NCBI GenBank assembly: GCA_030141605.1
Contig: JAQGDQ010000460.1
Coordinates: forward strand, 62,001-126,000
DNA: 64,000 nt
From: Tubiluchus corallicola
Taxonomy: Eukaryota > Priapulida > Priapulimorpha > Priapulimorphida > Tubiluchidae
Direction: 5' to 3'
Position numbers and translations under genes: made by a program. This document shows positions 27,301 to 33,119 of the stretch, piece after piece. The notes under the pieces are model-generated. The model was not told the origin of the DNA. It saw only the letters and a program-made list of their open reading frames with translations, and did no database searches. Positions within the stretch are counted from its first letter, which is position 1, and each line of letters opens with the position of its first letter.

Positions 27301-29570
27301 TAGAACGGATCGTCCACCATCCGGTCACAAAAAGGACATTGGTCTAACTGTCAAATATAACCTGCCTATCAACGTAAACACACTCTGACTCTGGACAATG
27401 AATTTTTTTGTTCTGTAGAACGGATCGTCCACCATCTGGTCACAAAAAGGACATTGGTCTAACTGTCAAATATAACCTGGCTATCAACATACACAAGCAA
27501 TGTTTTTTTTAACTGTCTGCACTTAAATCAAAGAAAAGCGGCTTCTGAATACACCACTTTATACTTTCTGTCTAGGTCACATTACAGTTAGGCTCTCACA
27601 ACCATAGGTAATAAATATACACTGTTCCTCATAAATAGAGATACTTACAGCACACATGATTACAAACCAGACAAAAACAGAGCCAAATTTTCTACTTCTT
27701 AATACTGCCGATACAACCTTAAATGGTTTCCAATGAAAAAGTGTAGACCAGCATCTCAATAAAGTTTTTGAAAACAAAAGGTATCACATTTAATTCTATT
27801 GAATAACCACACATTCATGAAATGCGGCAAAATTTGCAAAGCATAACAACAAAGCAATGAGGAAAACGGCTAAAAATGCGAGTCTTTGCGAGATCTTGAA
27901 AAAAAGCACCGAAAAAAACGACGGCACAGAACAAAGTAACTGCTCGGATGAAGATAGATGTACCAGATCTGTGTCACACCAAAGCGGAGCCTTTCTACGA
28001 CTCCTAATTGTGTTTAGTGAATAAACACGTCCGACCTCGGAAACTTTTCCTGGACAGAAACAGCTTATCGGGAACTAATTAGCGCCAACAAGACGTTCTT
28101 TATTTGTTTGAAATGCTTAAAGAAGCGGTAAACTTTGTCCGATCAAGCATCTAATGAATTCAGGGAAATGATGATGCAAACATCTCGAAAGCTTGGGCTC
28201 ACTATGACATGCAGGGAGCTGGAAAGGAGCCAAAAAATACAATTATTATAGCAGTGAAAGAAAGGAACTGTGTACAGATCATACAAACTCTTCAGTCTCC
28301 AAACACCGGCAGTTGTGTTAGATACTGGTGCCAAAGAAAAGCGCAGAAATTCCAATGCTACCGGTTTTTGTCCACCGCATTTAAACGTATTTACTTTATT
28401 TAGCAACCTACCTAACGGAATTGAAAAGTAAGCAGGCGGTAGGCCTGCATGTGTAGTGCAACAGCTAAGCTTGCAAACAGGTCTGTTCCCCTGCGTAGAG
28501 AGTTCATTACTGTGCTTGGCCAACAGAGATGCACAAAGTTCCAATTGCAGGAGTAGAGTTTCCAAACTTCGATAAGTTTACTCAGGATAGAACTTCAGTA
28601 GGTGCTATTTTAAGTTTGAGTAAGCCTAGCAAGAGATGCTGGGCTAATAAGACGTTCAAATTAGCCTGGATTTCTTTAGATTTAATCTGAATATCAAACA
28701 GTATATTGGAAAGCAGATAATTAGTCCACAAAAGCTGTAATCCGAAGTCGAAATTCAAAAGTGGGTAAACAGTACATGTGTTTCCTAGTGTGACCTATAA
28801 ATGAAAATTTCTCATTTTTATGGGAATCAGTTAGTATAACAACAAATTTTCCAACTGTTTTCTAATTGTAATGCTGTGAGTACTGATGTAATCATATTTT
28901 AAAAGATATGCAGAAAAAACACTATTGTTTTTTTTTTATTTTCAGGCGCATACAATTCCCAACAGTTGGTTCCAATATATAAATGAGTGTGTGTATACAG
29001 TGTTCTCTCGCTTCTTCGCGGTTCATTTATCGCGGACTCACTGTTCCGCGGGTTTTCAAAAATATCAATGTAAAAATATTGCAGGATTTTCGCTGTTTCG
29101 CGGGTTTTTGTGGTACTCCATCTAAAGTATTTTTTCACATGCGTAGTACGTATTGTACAGTAATGTACAGATTTGATGAATTTTGCATAAAAAAATCACA
29201 AAATGTATAAAAATATATTAAAAATATTAATTCTAACATTAAAAGAATATTATAAATCATAAAAAATTACCATTTACAGTGAATAGTGTATTTATTTGGT
29301 GGATGAATACACACCAAAAACAAAATGTAGTACTTGTATAGTGTCCCTACTTCGAGGAAATTCACTGATTTTGTGAGGGAGGGAAAAGTGAGGGAACACT
29401 GTATATATATTATATATACATTTCACAAGCCTGGTCAGAAACAGACATTCTAAAAAAACATTGTACCACACAGCCATACAAAAATTGCTGATTATTGTGG
29501 AGCTGGAGCTCCAAACGATCACTTTTGGAATGAAAAAGACACCGTGCACAGTACTTACCATAACGGACAT
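381..29570 (-). CDS. MTMR3/4: Myotubularin-related phosphoinositide 3-phosphatase with FYVE finger, whole gene (15 coding exons)
   Basis: Exons, 5' to 3' on the minus strand: 29570-29559, 24467-24190, 19072-18912, 18300-18204, 15792-15679, 14827-14616, 14142-14041, 13555-13444, 11431-11236, 9586-9401, 7355-7188, 6190-5231, 5073-4960, 2658-2459, 558-381. All junctions are AG/GT with matching phases, and the sum is 3,090 bases (1,029 residues plus stop). Domains: PH-GRAM about residues 20-110, myotubularin phosphatase about 150-550 with the CX5R loop HCSDGWDRTPQ at 401-411 (Cys402, Arg408), a low-complexity linker 560-840, a coiled coil about 845-890, and FYVE 945-1005 with all eight zinc cysteines. 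Family knowledge: it removes the 3-phosphate from PI(3)P and PI(3,5)P2 on endosomes or autophagic membranes. The order GRAM-phosphatase-linker-coiled coil-FYVE and sequence similarity match MTMR3 and MTMR4 about equally (human proteins about 1,200 residues). The catalytic and FYVE residues are intact, so an active enzyme is expected. Start exon less certain than the rest. Confidence 0.93.
608..803. repeat. 39-bp minisatellite, five copies
   Basis: Five near-identical 39-base units, each containing GTGGCCAATTTTGGTTTGCA or its variant. The unit length is a multiple of three, so both strands stay open and give false open frames. It sits in the last MTMR3/4-like intron, 49 bases before the FYVE exon acceptor. 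Confidence 0.95.
1907..2334. mobile_element. Short hAT-like non-autonomous element, copy D1
   Basis: Begins CAGGGTTCCCACA and ends TGTGAACCCTG, imperfect terminal inverted repeats. AACAT occurs on both sides as a possible target duplication. It matches 15045-15471 over its whole length, with several runs rich in TTTTCC, and has no coding capacity. hAT assignment rests on the CAGGG terminus and is tentative. Confidence 0.75.
2459..2658 (-). CDS. MTMR3/4: MTMR3/4-like exon 14: first half of FYVE finger
   Basis: Residues 905-971. Acceptor TTTTTGCAG, donor GTAATA. After a Gly/Ser-rich stretch it encodes EVTRWMPDHSVSDCQGC, containing the WxxD motif (945-948) and first zinc cysteine pair, and ends in the basic RRHHCR motif that recognises PI(3)P head groups. 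The intron splits that motif (phase 2). Confidence 0.95.
2680..2720. repeat. (AT)n(GT)n microsatellite
   Basis: An AT dinucleotide run passes directly into a GT run, in the intron just upstream of exon 14 of the MTMR3/4-like gene. Confidence 0.95.
2801..3572. mobile_element. Possible pogo/Tigger-like element remnant
   Basis: CAGTCAAACCCCACGG at the left and a right end whose complement reads CAGTCGAACCTCGTTGT resemble pogo/Tigger-type terminal repeats. The ends match only partly and a poly-G run (about 3534-3549) precedes the right end, so this may be two nested fragments. No transposase is visible. Confidence 0.35.
4205..4890. repeat. 61/62-bp minisatellite with internal hairpin, about 11 copies
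   Basis: Unit contains AAGTGCTGTAACTCGGCATT and ACAAGTGCAGCACTGTGACA. Copies alternate between 62 and 61 bases according to whether CCAACAAG or CCACAAG is present. CAGCACT and AGTGCTG in each unit can pair. Lies in the intron after exon 13 of the MTMR3/4-like gene. Confidence 0.95.
4960..5073 (-). CDS. MTMR3/4: MTMR3/4-like exon 13: coiled coil
   Basis: Residues 867-904, phase 0-0. Acceptor TTTTTCTAG, donor GTAAGA. Encodes NKIEQLQRDLQAARLLIK, continuing the heptads that begin at the end of exon 12, then a His/Ser-rich stretch ending DGSEDL. Positionally equal to the short coiled coil before the FYVE domain in MTMR3/4. A 61/62-bp minisatellite begins about 70 bases into the following intron. 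Confidence 0.88.
5231..6190 (-). CDS. MTMR3/4: MTMR3/4-like exon 12: large linker exon
   Basis: Residues 547-866, 320 codons, phase 0-0. Acceptor TTACAG, donor GTAAGC. Starts with VLLPSCNIQNMSFWSMAYLP (conserved LxPxCxxxxxxxWxxxYLP). KTRSCDDIVAAL and LPRTSSDPNLAD follow; vertebrate MTMR4 has close equivalents. The middle is Asn/Ser/Thr/Val-rich with near repeats of SDIVENG at about 5790-5900, probably disordered. The end, DYDGLPIVKDSVQQRLRQME, matches the start of the vertebrate coiled coil. RTSSDP resembles a 14-3-3 or phosphorylation site (inference). Confidence 0.94.
6541..6927. mobile_element. Inverted-repeat element, family C copy 1
   Basis: Starts TATCTCGGTTTGCCGGACCT and ends with the near complement CCGGCAAACCCAAGGTATA. 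Closely related to 10449-10866 in the opposite orientation and to 16343-16540. About 390 bases, non-coding, in the intron between exons 11 and 12 territory of the MTMR3/4-like gene (upstream of exon 12). Confidence 0.75.
7188..7355 (-). CDS. MTMR3/4: MTMR3/4-like exon 11: end of phosphatase domain
   Basis: Residues 491-546, phase 0-0. Acceptor TTCCAG, donor GTACGG. Encodes VKLLQHVYSCLFGTFLCN, SVWSFLRS and FRNLLYT, matching LVKLxQHTYSCLFGTFLxN...CSVWxLLRxGNKxFxNLLY. Arg/Lys-rich between these blocks. Confidence 0.94.
7527..8492. mobile_element. pogo/Tigger-like inverted-repeat element, family A copy 1
   Basis: Left end resembles CAGTAAATCCTCGCTTAACG and right end is the complement of CAATAAGTCCTCGCTTAACG, followed by TA. 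It matches the 290-bp copy at 20533-20822 at both ends but has extra internal sequence, including an (ATA)n run at about 8120-8150. The open frames inside it are not genes. Confidence 0.7.
8740..8785 (+). repeat. Retroposon-type 3' tail (TTGAA repeats)
   Basis: AATAAAGTTGAATTGAATTG resembles the short tandem tail of non-LTR retroelements or their SINE partners. No body of an element could be recognised upstream. Confidence 0.35.
8947..9035. mobile_element. Tigger-like element fragment, family B copy 2
   Basis: Starts CAGTGTTCCCTCACTTATCA and continues to GCGAAGTAGGGACGCTATA, matching in reverse orientation the right-hand portion of the complete copy at 28998-29401. Its other end was not found. 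Confidence 0.6.
9401..9586 (-). CDS. MTMR3/4: MTMR3/4-like exon 10
   Basis: Residues 429-490, 62 complete codons (phase 0-0). Acceptor TTTTCAG, donor GTAAGT. Encodes GFQTLVEREWLEFGHKFADR, RCGH, then NERCPVFLQWLDCVHQLL and FEFNEAYL, the WLxFGHKFADRCGH and CPVFLQWLD signature of active myotubularins. An open frame on the opposite strand here is only its shadow. Confidence 0.96.
9798..9820. other. 23-base palindrome
   Basis: AGATCCGGATC, one G, then GATCCGGATCT: perfect 11-base arms around one base. GGATGCACCG just to the left resembles hAT-type termini, so it may be the end of a decayed element. Confidence 0.6.
10449..10866. mobile_element. Inverted-repeat element, family C copy 2
   Basis: TATCTCGGTTTGCCAGAC at the left and GTCCAGCAAACCGAGATA at the right form terminal inverted repeats. 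The interior matches 6541-6927 on the opposite strand. Lies in the intron between exons 9 and 10 of the MTMR3/4-like gene. Confidence 0.8.
11236..11431 (-). CDS. MTMR3/4: MTMR3/4-like exon 9: catalytic CX5R loop
   Basis: Residues 363-428. Acceptor ACTATAG, donor GTATTT. Encodes WLSSLENTKWLHNIS and the complete myotubularin P-loop HCSDGWDRTPQIVALAEL. Nucleophile Cys402 and phosphate-binding Arg408 are both present, so this is not one of the catalytically dead family members. Phase in 2, out 0. Confidence 0.97.
11490..12050 (+). repeat. Dispersed repeat family I, copy 1
   Basis: Matches 23390-23960 on the other strand over about 550 bases: runs around TTAATTTACTGTCCAAAATA, ACCACAGTTTGTGCAATGGC and AAAACTACAACAGC (complement) recur in the same order. 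Open frames in it are not supported as coding. Confidence 0.7.
12150..12600 (+). repeat. Dispersed repeat family J, copy 1
   Basis: Contains TTTTTGGTGAATCAGTGGTG and GTAACGCTGTA-type sequence shared with about 21520-21850, 31850-32230 and, inverted, about 22000-22170 and 54560-54810. Its ends are not defined. Confidence 0.65.
12727..13215. repeat. 28-bp AT-rich minisatellite, about 18 copies
   Basis: Unit of about 27-28 bases containing TTATAAGTTACAAGTTATAA with ACATGG or ATATGG between units. It lies about 230 bases past the exon 8 donor of the MTMR3/4-like gene. Confidence 0.95.
13444..13555 (-). CDS. MTMR3/4: MTMR3/4-like exon 8
   Basis: Residues 326-363. Acceptor TTCAG, donor GTAGGT. 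Encodes YYSNCEIQFMSLANIHAIRK, equivalent to YYPNCEVVFMGMANIHxIR of the human proteins. Phase in 1, out 2. Confidence 0.93.
14041..14142 (-). CDS. MTMR3/4: MTMR3/4-like exon 7
   Basis: Residues 292-326. Acceptor GTTTCAG, donor GTAATG. Encodes KLLILDARSYTAAVANRAKG and GGCEC, nearly identical to the LLILDARSYxAAVANRAKGGGCEC core of MTMR3/4. Phase in 1, out 1. Confidence 0.95.
14436..14620. repeat. 47-bp tandem repeat overlapping a splice donor
   Basis: Nearly four 47-base units containing TTTTATGGCTAAAATAACGG and TTACTAACCCACTTCACC. On the minus strand each unit contains GG-GTTAGTAA, so the exon 6 donor (GT at 14615-14614) is repeated with GT at 14568, 14521 and 14474. Confidence 0.92.
14616..14827 (-). 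CDS. MTMR3/4: MTMR3/4-like exon 6
   Basis: Residues 221-292. Acceptor TTTGCAG. Encodes GAVICRCSQPEVGWLGWR and ENLLKAIARACAIDS, the conserved QPEVxWWGWRxxDDExL block, followed by an Asn/Gly-rich low-complexity tail (repeats of NG-D/N-LTNG type) where vertebrate proteins carry a variable Ser-rich insert. The donor GTTAGT sits inside a 47-bp tandem repeat, so copies of the same donor recur 47, 94 and 141 bases further on. Phase out 1. Confidence 0.92.
15045..15471. mobile_element. Short hAT-like non-autonomous element, copy D2
   Basis: CAGGGTTCCCACAGAATTTT to CCGTGGAAACCCTG, flanked by TGTTTA on both sides. It is the second copy of the element at 1907-2334, same orientation, and lies in the intron between exons 5 and 6 of the MTMR3/4-like gene. 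Confidence 0.8.
15679..15792 (-). CDS. MTMR3/4: MTMR3/4-like exon 5
   Basis: Residues 183-221. Acceptor TTTTTGCAG, donor GTACGT. Encodes LCSSYP then IIPSCINDADLELVASFR and HRIPSVVWR, matching LCxSYPQ..VPxWITDKELExVASFRSWKRIPxVVYR of MTMR3/4. Phase in 2, out 2. Confidence 0.93.
16343..16540. mobile_element. Family C element fragment, copy 3
   Basis: Runs CCTAATTGTCTCAAAAACGC and AGATATACACGTGGTTACAC match the interior of 10449-10866 in the same orientation. Both terminal repeats are missing or decayed. Confidence 0.65.
16880..18030. repeat. About 80-bp minisatellite, roughly 14 copies
   Basis: Each unit has ACTAAATACTTTATGCCAGA, AAGGAGGCACTAAAAACTGT and a variable CA/CCCC tract, so unit length varies from about 60 to 90 bases. 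Lies in the intron between exons 4 and 5 of the MTMR3/4-like gene. Pro/Thr/His-rich open frames here are spurious. Confidence 0.95.
18204..18300 (-). CDS. MTMR3/4: MTMR3/4-like exon 4
   Basis: Residues 151-183. Acceptor TTTTACAG, donor GTGAGT. Encodes EYERMGF followed by TWRICELNSNYK, equivalent to the ERMGF...WRISNINxxYK block that opens the myotubularin phosphatase domain. Phase in 1, out 2. The next intron holds the 80-bp-unit minisatellite at 16880-18030. Confidence 0.9.
18668..18735 (+). repeat. Possible tRNA-derived SINE head
   Basis: GGTGGCAACGGCATGGG resembles an A box and CGGGTTCAAATCATGAC a B box, spaced as in tRNA-derived short elements. It does not fold as a complete tRNA, so a functional tRNA gene is not claimed. 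Confidence 0.3.
18912..19072 (-). CDS. MTMR3/4: MTMR3/4-like exon 3: end of GRAM and linker to phosphatase
   Basis: Residues 97-151. Acceptor TTTTCAG, donor GTTAGT. Encodes DQCLEWQNHI, aligning with the C-terminal helix of the GRAM/PH fold, then AKTEDYFAFAFYTWC, which matches the conserved PAKxEDLFxFAYHAWC of human MTMR3/4. Too short for an open-frame search but unambiguous by homology and phase (in 2, out 1). Confidence 0.9.
19240..19660. repeat. 28-31-bp minisatellite, about 14 copies
   Basis: Unit close to GTGATTAAACAATGAGCATG followed by ACACCTGT. Variants become more uniform toward the right. Lies about 170 bases upstream, in gene sense, of the exon 3 acceptor of the MTMR3/4-like gene. 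Confidence 0.95.
20533..20822. mobile_element. pogo/Tigger-like inverted-repeat element, family A copy 2 (complete)
   Basis: 290 bases bounded by TA: CAGTATGTCCTCGTTTAACG at the left, and the complement of CAGTAAGTCCTCGCTTAAC at the right. Additional copies at 7527-8492 and 49201-49345. The TA duplication with CAG termini is typical of pogo/Tigger relatives of mariner. No transposase. Confidence 0.85.
21163..21447. repeat. Trinucleotide array (CTA)n/(CTG)n
   Basis: About 280 bases of CTA units interrupted by ACTA, with a pure CTG block at about 21358-21390 and then alternating CTG-CTA. In the intron between exons 2 and 3 of the MTMR3/4-like gene. Confidence 0.97.
21520..22170. repeat. Dispersed repeat family J, two head-to-head pieces
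   Basis: About 21520-21850 reads like 31980-32230. About 22000-22170 reads like the complement of 12160-12360. Together they make an inverted pair of the same family. Confidence 0.5.
22285..22500. repeat. About 57-bp tandem repeat, four copies
   Basis: Unit contains CTGTGACCCCTCAGCC, GATAATGC and TATGGAGGGATCTAA. CCATAG and CTATGG within a unit can pair. In the intron between exons 2 and 3 of the MTMR3/4-like gene, away from any exon. Confidence 0.9.
23390..23960 (-). repeat. Dispersed repeat family I, copy 2 (inverted)
   Basis: Complement of the repeat at 11490-12050. The 109-residue open frame across it is shared, with differences, by the other copy, but neither shows a recognisable protein. 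Confidence 0.7.
24190..24467 (-). CDS. MTMR3/4: MTMR3/4-like exon 2: PH-GRAM domain
   Basis: Residues 5-97. Acceptor TTTCAG, donor GTAGGT. Contains SLECIDL near the N-terminus and GVIALSNYRLVIRY, then VNVPLGLIDSVE, the most conserved part of the MTMR3/4 GRAM domain, which contributes to phosphoinositide binding. It is GC-richer than the surrounding intron. Enters in phase 0 and leaves in phase 2. Confidence 0.93.
24468..26600. other. Intron sequence with nothing recognised
   Basis: AT-rich intron between tentative exon 1 and exon 2 of the MTMR3/4-like gene. A stretch ending AAATAAATTTGTTGTTATTA at about 26250 looks like a SINE-type tail. No other exon or element could be supported between 24468 and 26600. 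Confidence 0.5.
26856..27119 (-). CDS. Candidate orphan or cassette exon, function unknown
   Basis: 264 bases open on the minus strand, 88 codons, bounded by ACAG (weak pyrimidine tract) and GTATGT. Encodes AKCELKELKQRFSDKYG, a hydrophobic run IMIFGLLSDYLLLICFLC that could cross a membrane, then CRRRYKRQQKFVVRYRP. Richer in G and C than the flanking intron. Phase 0-0, so it could be included between exons 1 and 2 of the MTMR3/4-like gene without breaking the frame, though no such segment is known in that family. It could also belong to a nested gene or be chance. Confidence 0.3.
27261..27490. repeat. 115-bp tandem duplication
   Basis: Two copies, starting at 27261 and 27376, share AAACACACTC, TGGACAATGAATTTTTTTG and AACGGATCGTCCACCATC. 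Sequence downstream to about 27700 is related to about 30400-30640, so the duplication lies inside a dispersed repeat. Confidence 0.9.
28998..29401. mobile_element. Tigger-like inverted-repeat element, family B copy 1 (complete)
   Basis: 404 bases between TA duplications: CAGTGTTCTCTCGCTTCTTC at the left and the complement of CAGTGTTCCCTCAC at the right. TTCGCGG and TCGCGGACTCACTG sub-repeats near the left resemble Tigger-type ends. No transposase. It lies just downstream, in gene sense, of the tentative MTMR3/4-like start exon. Confidence 0.85.
29559..29570 (-). CDS. MTMR3/4: MTMR3/4-like exon 1 (start codon, four codons; tentative)
   Basis: Reads ATG TCC GTT ATG directly followed by a consensus donor GTAAGT. 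The ATG has ACC before it and an in-frame TAG five codons upstream, so it could be a true start. It ends in phase 0, as exon 2 requires, giving an N-terminus MSVM-LENGDDD. Human MTMR3 and MTMR4 also have only a few residues before the SLEC/SLEY motif found in exon 2. A 12-base coding exon could arise by chance, and other upstream starts are possible. No TATA box or initiator was identified upstream. Confidence 0.5.
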
Positions 29571-30399
29571 GGTGCTAGACTGCTAGATCCTAGCACTGCC
29601 GTTTTCGCTTTATTTCTAACAATGCCGTTTTCTCCCACGATTTTTGCACTGCCGCTTACGATGTCTAAACACACCTTCCAGATTCGAACACGGCTTTTTT
29701 AATTATCAACTTTCAAAAATCAAGAGCCACGTTTCTGAAGAACTGGTTCCGAGGTGAAGCACAATATTCAAATCAGCGGAGTGGTCAAATTGAGCACTAC
29801 TCTAACATCCAACTATGTTATCAATCGGTTCTAGCGCTGCTGCAAACAAACTCTTGTAATGATCCTCAAACTTCAAAGTTGCAGTTTTTGAATTTTGCTC
29901 TAACGGTTTACAAAATTGTACAGCTGTAATCACTAAATGGCTGCCTCGAACGCTTTTTCAGAAAAAATACTCTAGGCTTTTTTTAGATTTTAGGACCGAC
30001 TGTTGCTTCCAGTTTGAAACTGTAGGTATCAGATGCTATCACTGCTCTTGTAACATCCTGGCATCGCTGCCTCAATGATTCGCAAACTGCCATATTCTAC
30101 CATCACAACCTTTCTTGTTGTTTCCAGACAGTTTAATAGGGTGTGTTAAGTTAGGCTCCAAAGTTTATCCGATTAAATTCAGACACTCCTCTGCATTCTG
30201 CAAAGTGAAAACAACAAAATTTTAATGATTCATAACTCACCTTTAAATTATCTGTTAGCTCAGACTACTGATATATGCCAAAATTCAGCAGAACTTAGAA
30301 AGATTACTGCGATTTGAATCAAACATTAGAGGTAGAGTTACAGCCCACATTAGAAAAGACAGAGCTAAAGAAATTATGTTTCAAATTTTACTCAAATTC

Positions 30400-30640
30400 A
30401 GTTCGTCTAACTGTCAACTATAATCCAGCCATCAACGTACACAAGCAATGTTTTTTCAAACTGTCTGCACCAAAATCAAACAACAGGGGTTACTGAATAC
30501 ACCTCTCTATACTTTCTGTCTCGTTAGACACAACTAGGGTCTCACAACTGTATGTACAAATTCAGACGGCTCCTCATAAAAAGAGATACCTACAGCGTAC
30601 ATTATCACAAAATCATCTAAATCCAGCCCGCACTGTTTTT
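30400..30640 (+). repeat. Dispersed repeat, partner of 27340-27700
   Basis: Shares CAACGTACACAAGCAATGTT, CTGTCTGCAC and TATACTTTCTGTCT with the other copy in the same orientation. Nature unknown. Confidence 0.65.
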
Positions 30641-31057
30641 ATGTACACACTGCTATCAGCCTGCGTAAGTCTAACTATTCTACAGTATAGAGTAAATATA
30701 GGCCGATTAAAGTACATCAAGGACCTAGATTTTGGAACCAGTCCCAGATTTACATAGCGTTATTAACCCTCGCACTAGCAAACGCCAACGGGGAGAATGT
30801 GATACCAAAACACTTATAAAAACATTCCAGTAGGCAGCATAGATCTATGCACACGAGTTCAAGGCAAACAGACAATTTGTATCAAGCAATCAGCCTGCAA
30901 TTCTACCCAAGTACTGCCAAAACATTCGTGCACTCTTTCCCCTAGGCCTAGATGTACAAGCCTAAAGAAAACAGTACTTTCCTAATTTATAAGCTGTCGA
31001 GCTCTACTAGAATGGCCAACGCTATCGCACAAGAAAACTCAACATTGAACTATATGA

Positions 31058-31580
31058 TAATATATATATATATATATATATAATAATCTTAATTTGCCAT
31101 AAAAAATCGATATTCTTAATTATATAAGCATAAAAGAACATCACAGCATAAGAATAAAATTCATACAACTGTTAAAGGCAAATGCGTCCAGTGCAAAGTA
31201 AAAACTACTATGCCAAAAATTTAAAACAAAATATACATTATAATGTTACACGCAAATTATAATAGACTATATACAATATATACATGTAATTTGCGGATGA
31301 ATATATATTATCGTTTACGTATGTAGGGTTTTCAAAACGATTTAATGGTATGTATTTTTAATTTTGATGTGAATTCGTCGAAAGACTTGATTTGTTTTAA
31401 ATTTGATTGGCAGGGTATTCCAAAGTTGAACTCCTTGTTTAGTGATAGAATTGTTGCCGTATTTGTTTCATATTGTGTGTTCTTGGATTTAATATTGGCT
31501 CCAAGAGGAGTGGAAGCTTATTTTTGATGAAGGGCATGTTAATATTGTTGATGTATTTATATAAAAACAGGATTGTGTAG
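31058..31580 (+). repeat. Dispersed repeat family H, copy 1, preceded by (AT)n
   Basis: About 500 bases matching 44438-44965 in order: GCATAAAAGAACATCACAGC, TGTAGGGTTTTCAAAACG and GTTGAACTCCTTGTTTAGTG. Both copies begin next to a microsatellite (here AT, there CA). No reading frame is common enough to call. Confidence 0.8.
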
Positions 31581-31849
31581 AAGTCTTTATTGTGTGTAAG
31601 CCCTCCACCCTTGCCAGTTGAATGCCAAGTCATAGTGATTCACAGTTTTACGAGTTTTCCGAACAGTGCCATATGAATTTATGTTTTTGGCGTGAAGGAA
31701 TTAAAAATCATAACAATGTTAAACAGCTGCATTGGCGCCAAAATTGGAACTCCCCTTTCTTACAGAAGATGTCAGCAAATCCTCATATCTTTCTCTAGAG
31801 TATGATTCCTTTAGTTTAAAGCATAAGAAAACACTCGTCATAAATAAAC

Positions 31850-32230
31850 CTTAAAAAATTGTCTTGAAATTTTATATCACTTACATGCTGTGTTATTGCA
31901 TATAGAGCCTGGGTTAGCAGTAACGCTGTATGGAACTTCTGCGATGACCATTTAAGTGCAACCGTTTAACGCAAGTCGTTCGAAACAAGTTTAGATGATA
32001 AAAGACACTCTTTACTAACTAAGCAAAAGTACAAATTACTTTATCTTGTCAGTAAGATCAATAATGTGTTTTTTTGGTGAATCAGTGGTGCACGCTGGGA
32101 TAGCGATCTGTGCTGTTTTACCAGTTGACACGATTATTTTAAATTATTAAGAATATGTAAAAAAACCTTCTTTTCTAGTTACGCAAATCTTTCAATCAGG
32201 TAAGCACAATGCTAAGTAATATAACTTCGT
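31850..32230 (+). repeat. Dispersed repeat family J, copy 3
   Basis: Contains GTTAGCAGTAACGCTGTATG and TTTTTGGTGAATCAGTGGTG in the order found at 12150-12600. Confidence 0.65.
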
Positions 32231-32242
32231 ATGGCAACTTCT

Positions 32243-32402
32243 TTGGGTCGGCCAAAATACCCCTTAAAAGAAACCGAATTCACTAAAAATCAGGGCAAAT
32301 TTCATAGGATTCACAACTTCTTTGGCCGACATACTTCAAGACACCCCTTAAAAGAAACCGAATTCACTAAAAATCAGGGCGAATTTAATAGGATTCACAT
32401 CG
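32243..32402 (+). repeat. Two-copy tandem repeat of about 90 bp
   Basis: CCCCTTAAAAGAAACCGAAT and CACTAAAAATCAGGGC occur twice, separated by CAACTTCTTTGGCCGACATA. Confidence 0.85.
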
Positions 32403-32532
32403 CACTTTGCTACCCATTTTCTTACATTTGCGAACCATTCATTTTGCCTAGCATTAGGTGTGTTTAGCAGGAAATGCAGAGTGTATTTATTCTTTATGTA
32501 ACCACTCAAAAGATCTCAAATGACCATAATAC

Positions 32533-32534
<2 letters not shown>

Positions 32535-32573
<39 letters not shown>
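32535..32573. repeat. (AT)n microsatellite
   Basis: About 18 uninterrupted AT units. Confidence 0.97.
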
Positions 32574-32574
<1 letters not shown>

Positions 32575-33119
32575 CATTCCAAAATGTGCTGTGTGTTTAC
32601 GAGTGTAATTTGTGAAATGTAATGAGCAACTACAGCAGTCATTTGTCATGACTGCAAAGTTTCTTAAGTTTTCCTCTCTTTGGCTATAATAAGTGAAGAC
32701 AGAAAACCAATTTTGAGTTTATTAGCACAACCAATATTAGCCACTTTACAAAATTGGCAACAGCAGGAATCACCAGAAATAAACAATAAACAGGAGTGAC
32801 CAGATTCCTAAACACTAGAAGGACGGCGTGCATCAATGGATGCATTTTTTTCTATTTAATATTTATCTCAGGGAGGATATGTTCCTATTTTTATTACTTT
32901 TCAAAGTTTAGTGCTAACTACTAATGCACAGAATTTTAGGATTGAAATGTCACTTTCACCTTGTTAAAAATAAGCTACTACCATCTGCACCAAAACTGTA
33001 AATCATCAAAATGTATTGACATCACAATGGTAAATGTGAATCTTAAATCTGTGAACACACATCAGTGAATGTAAATTGGCAAATTCGTTTCGTCATCACA
33101 TTATGACTTAAGAGCTTGT

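Noticed and set aside
28143-28565. 140-residue minus-strand frame as an upstream MTMR3/4-like exon
   Set aside because: No splice site in a phase that reaches the GRAM exon and no similarity to the family N-terminus.
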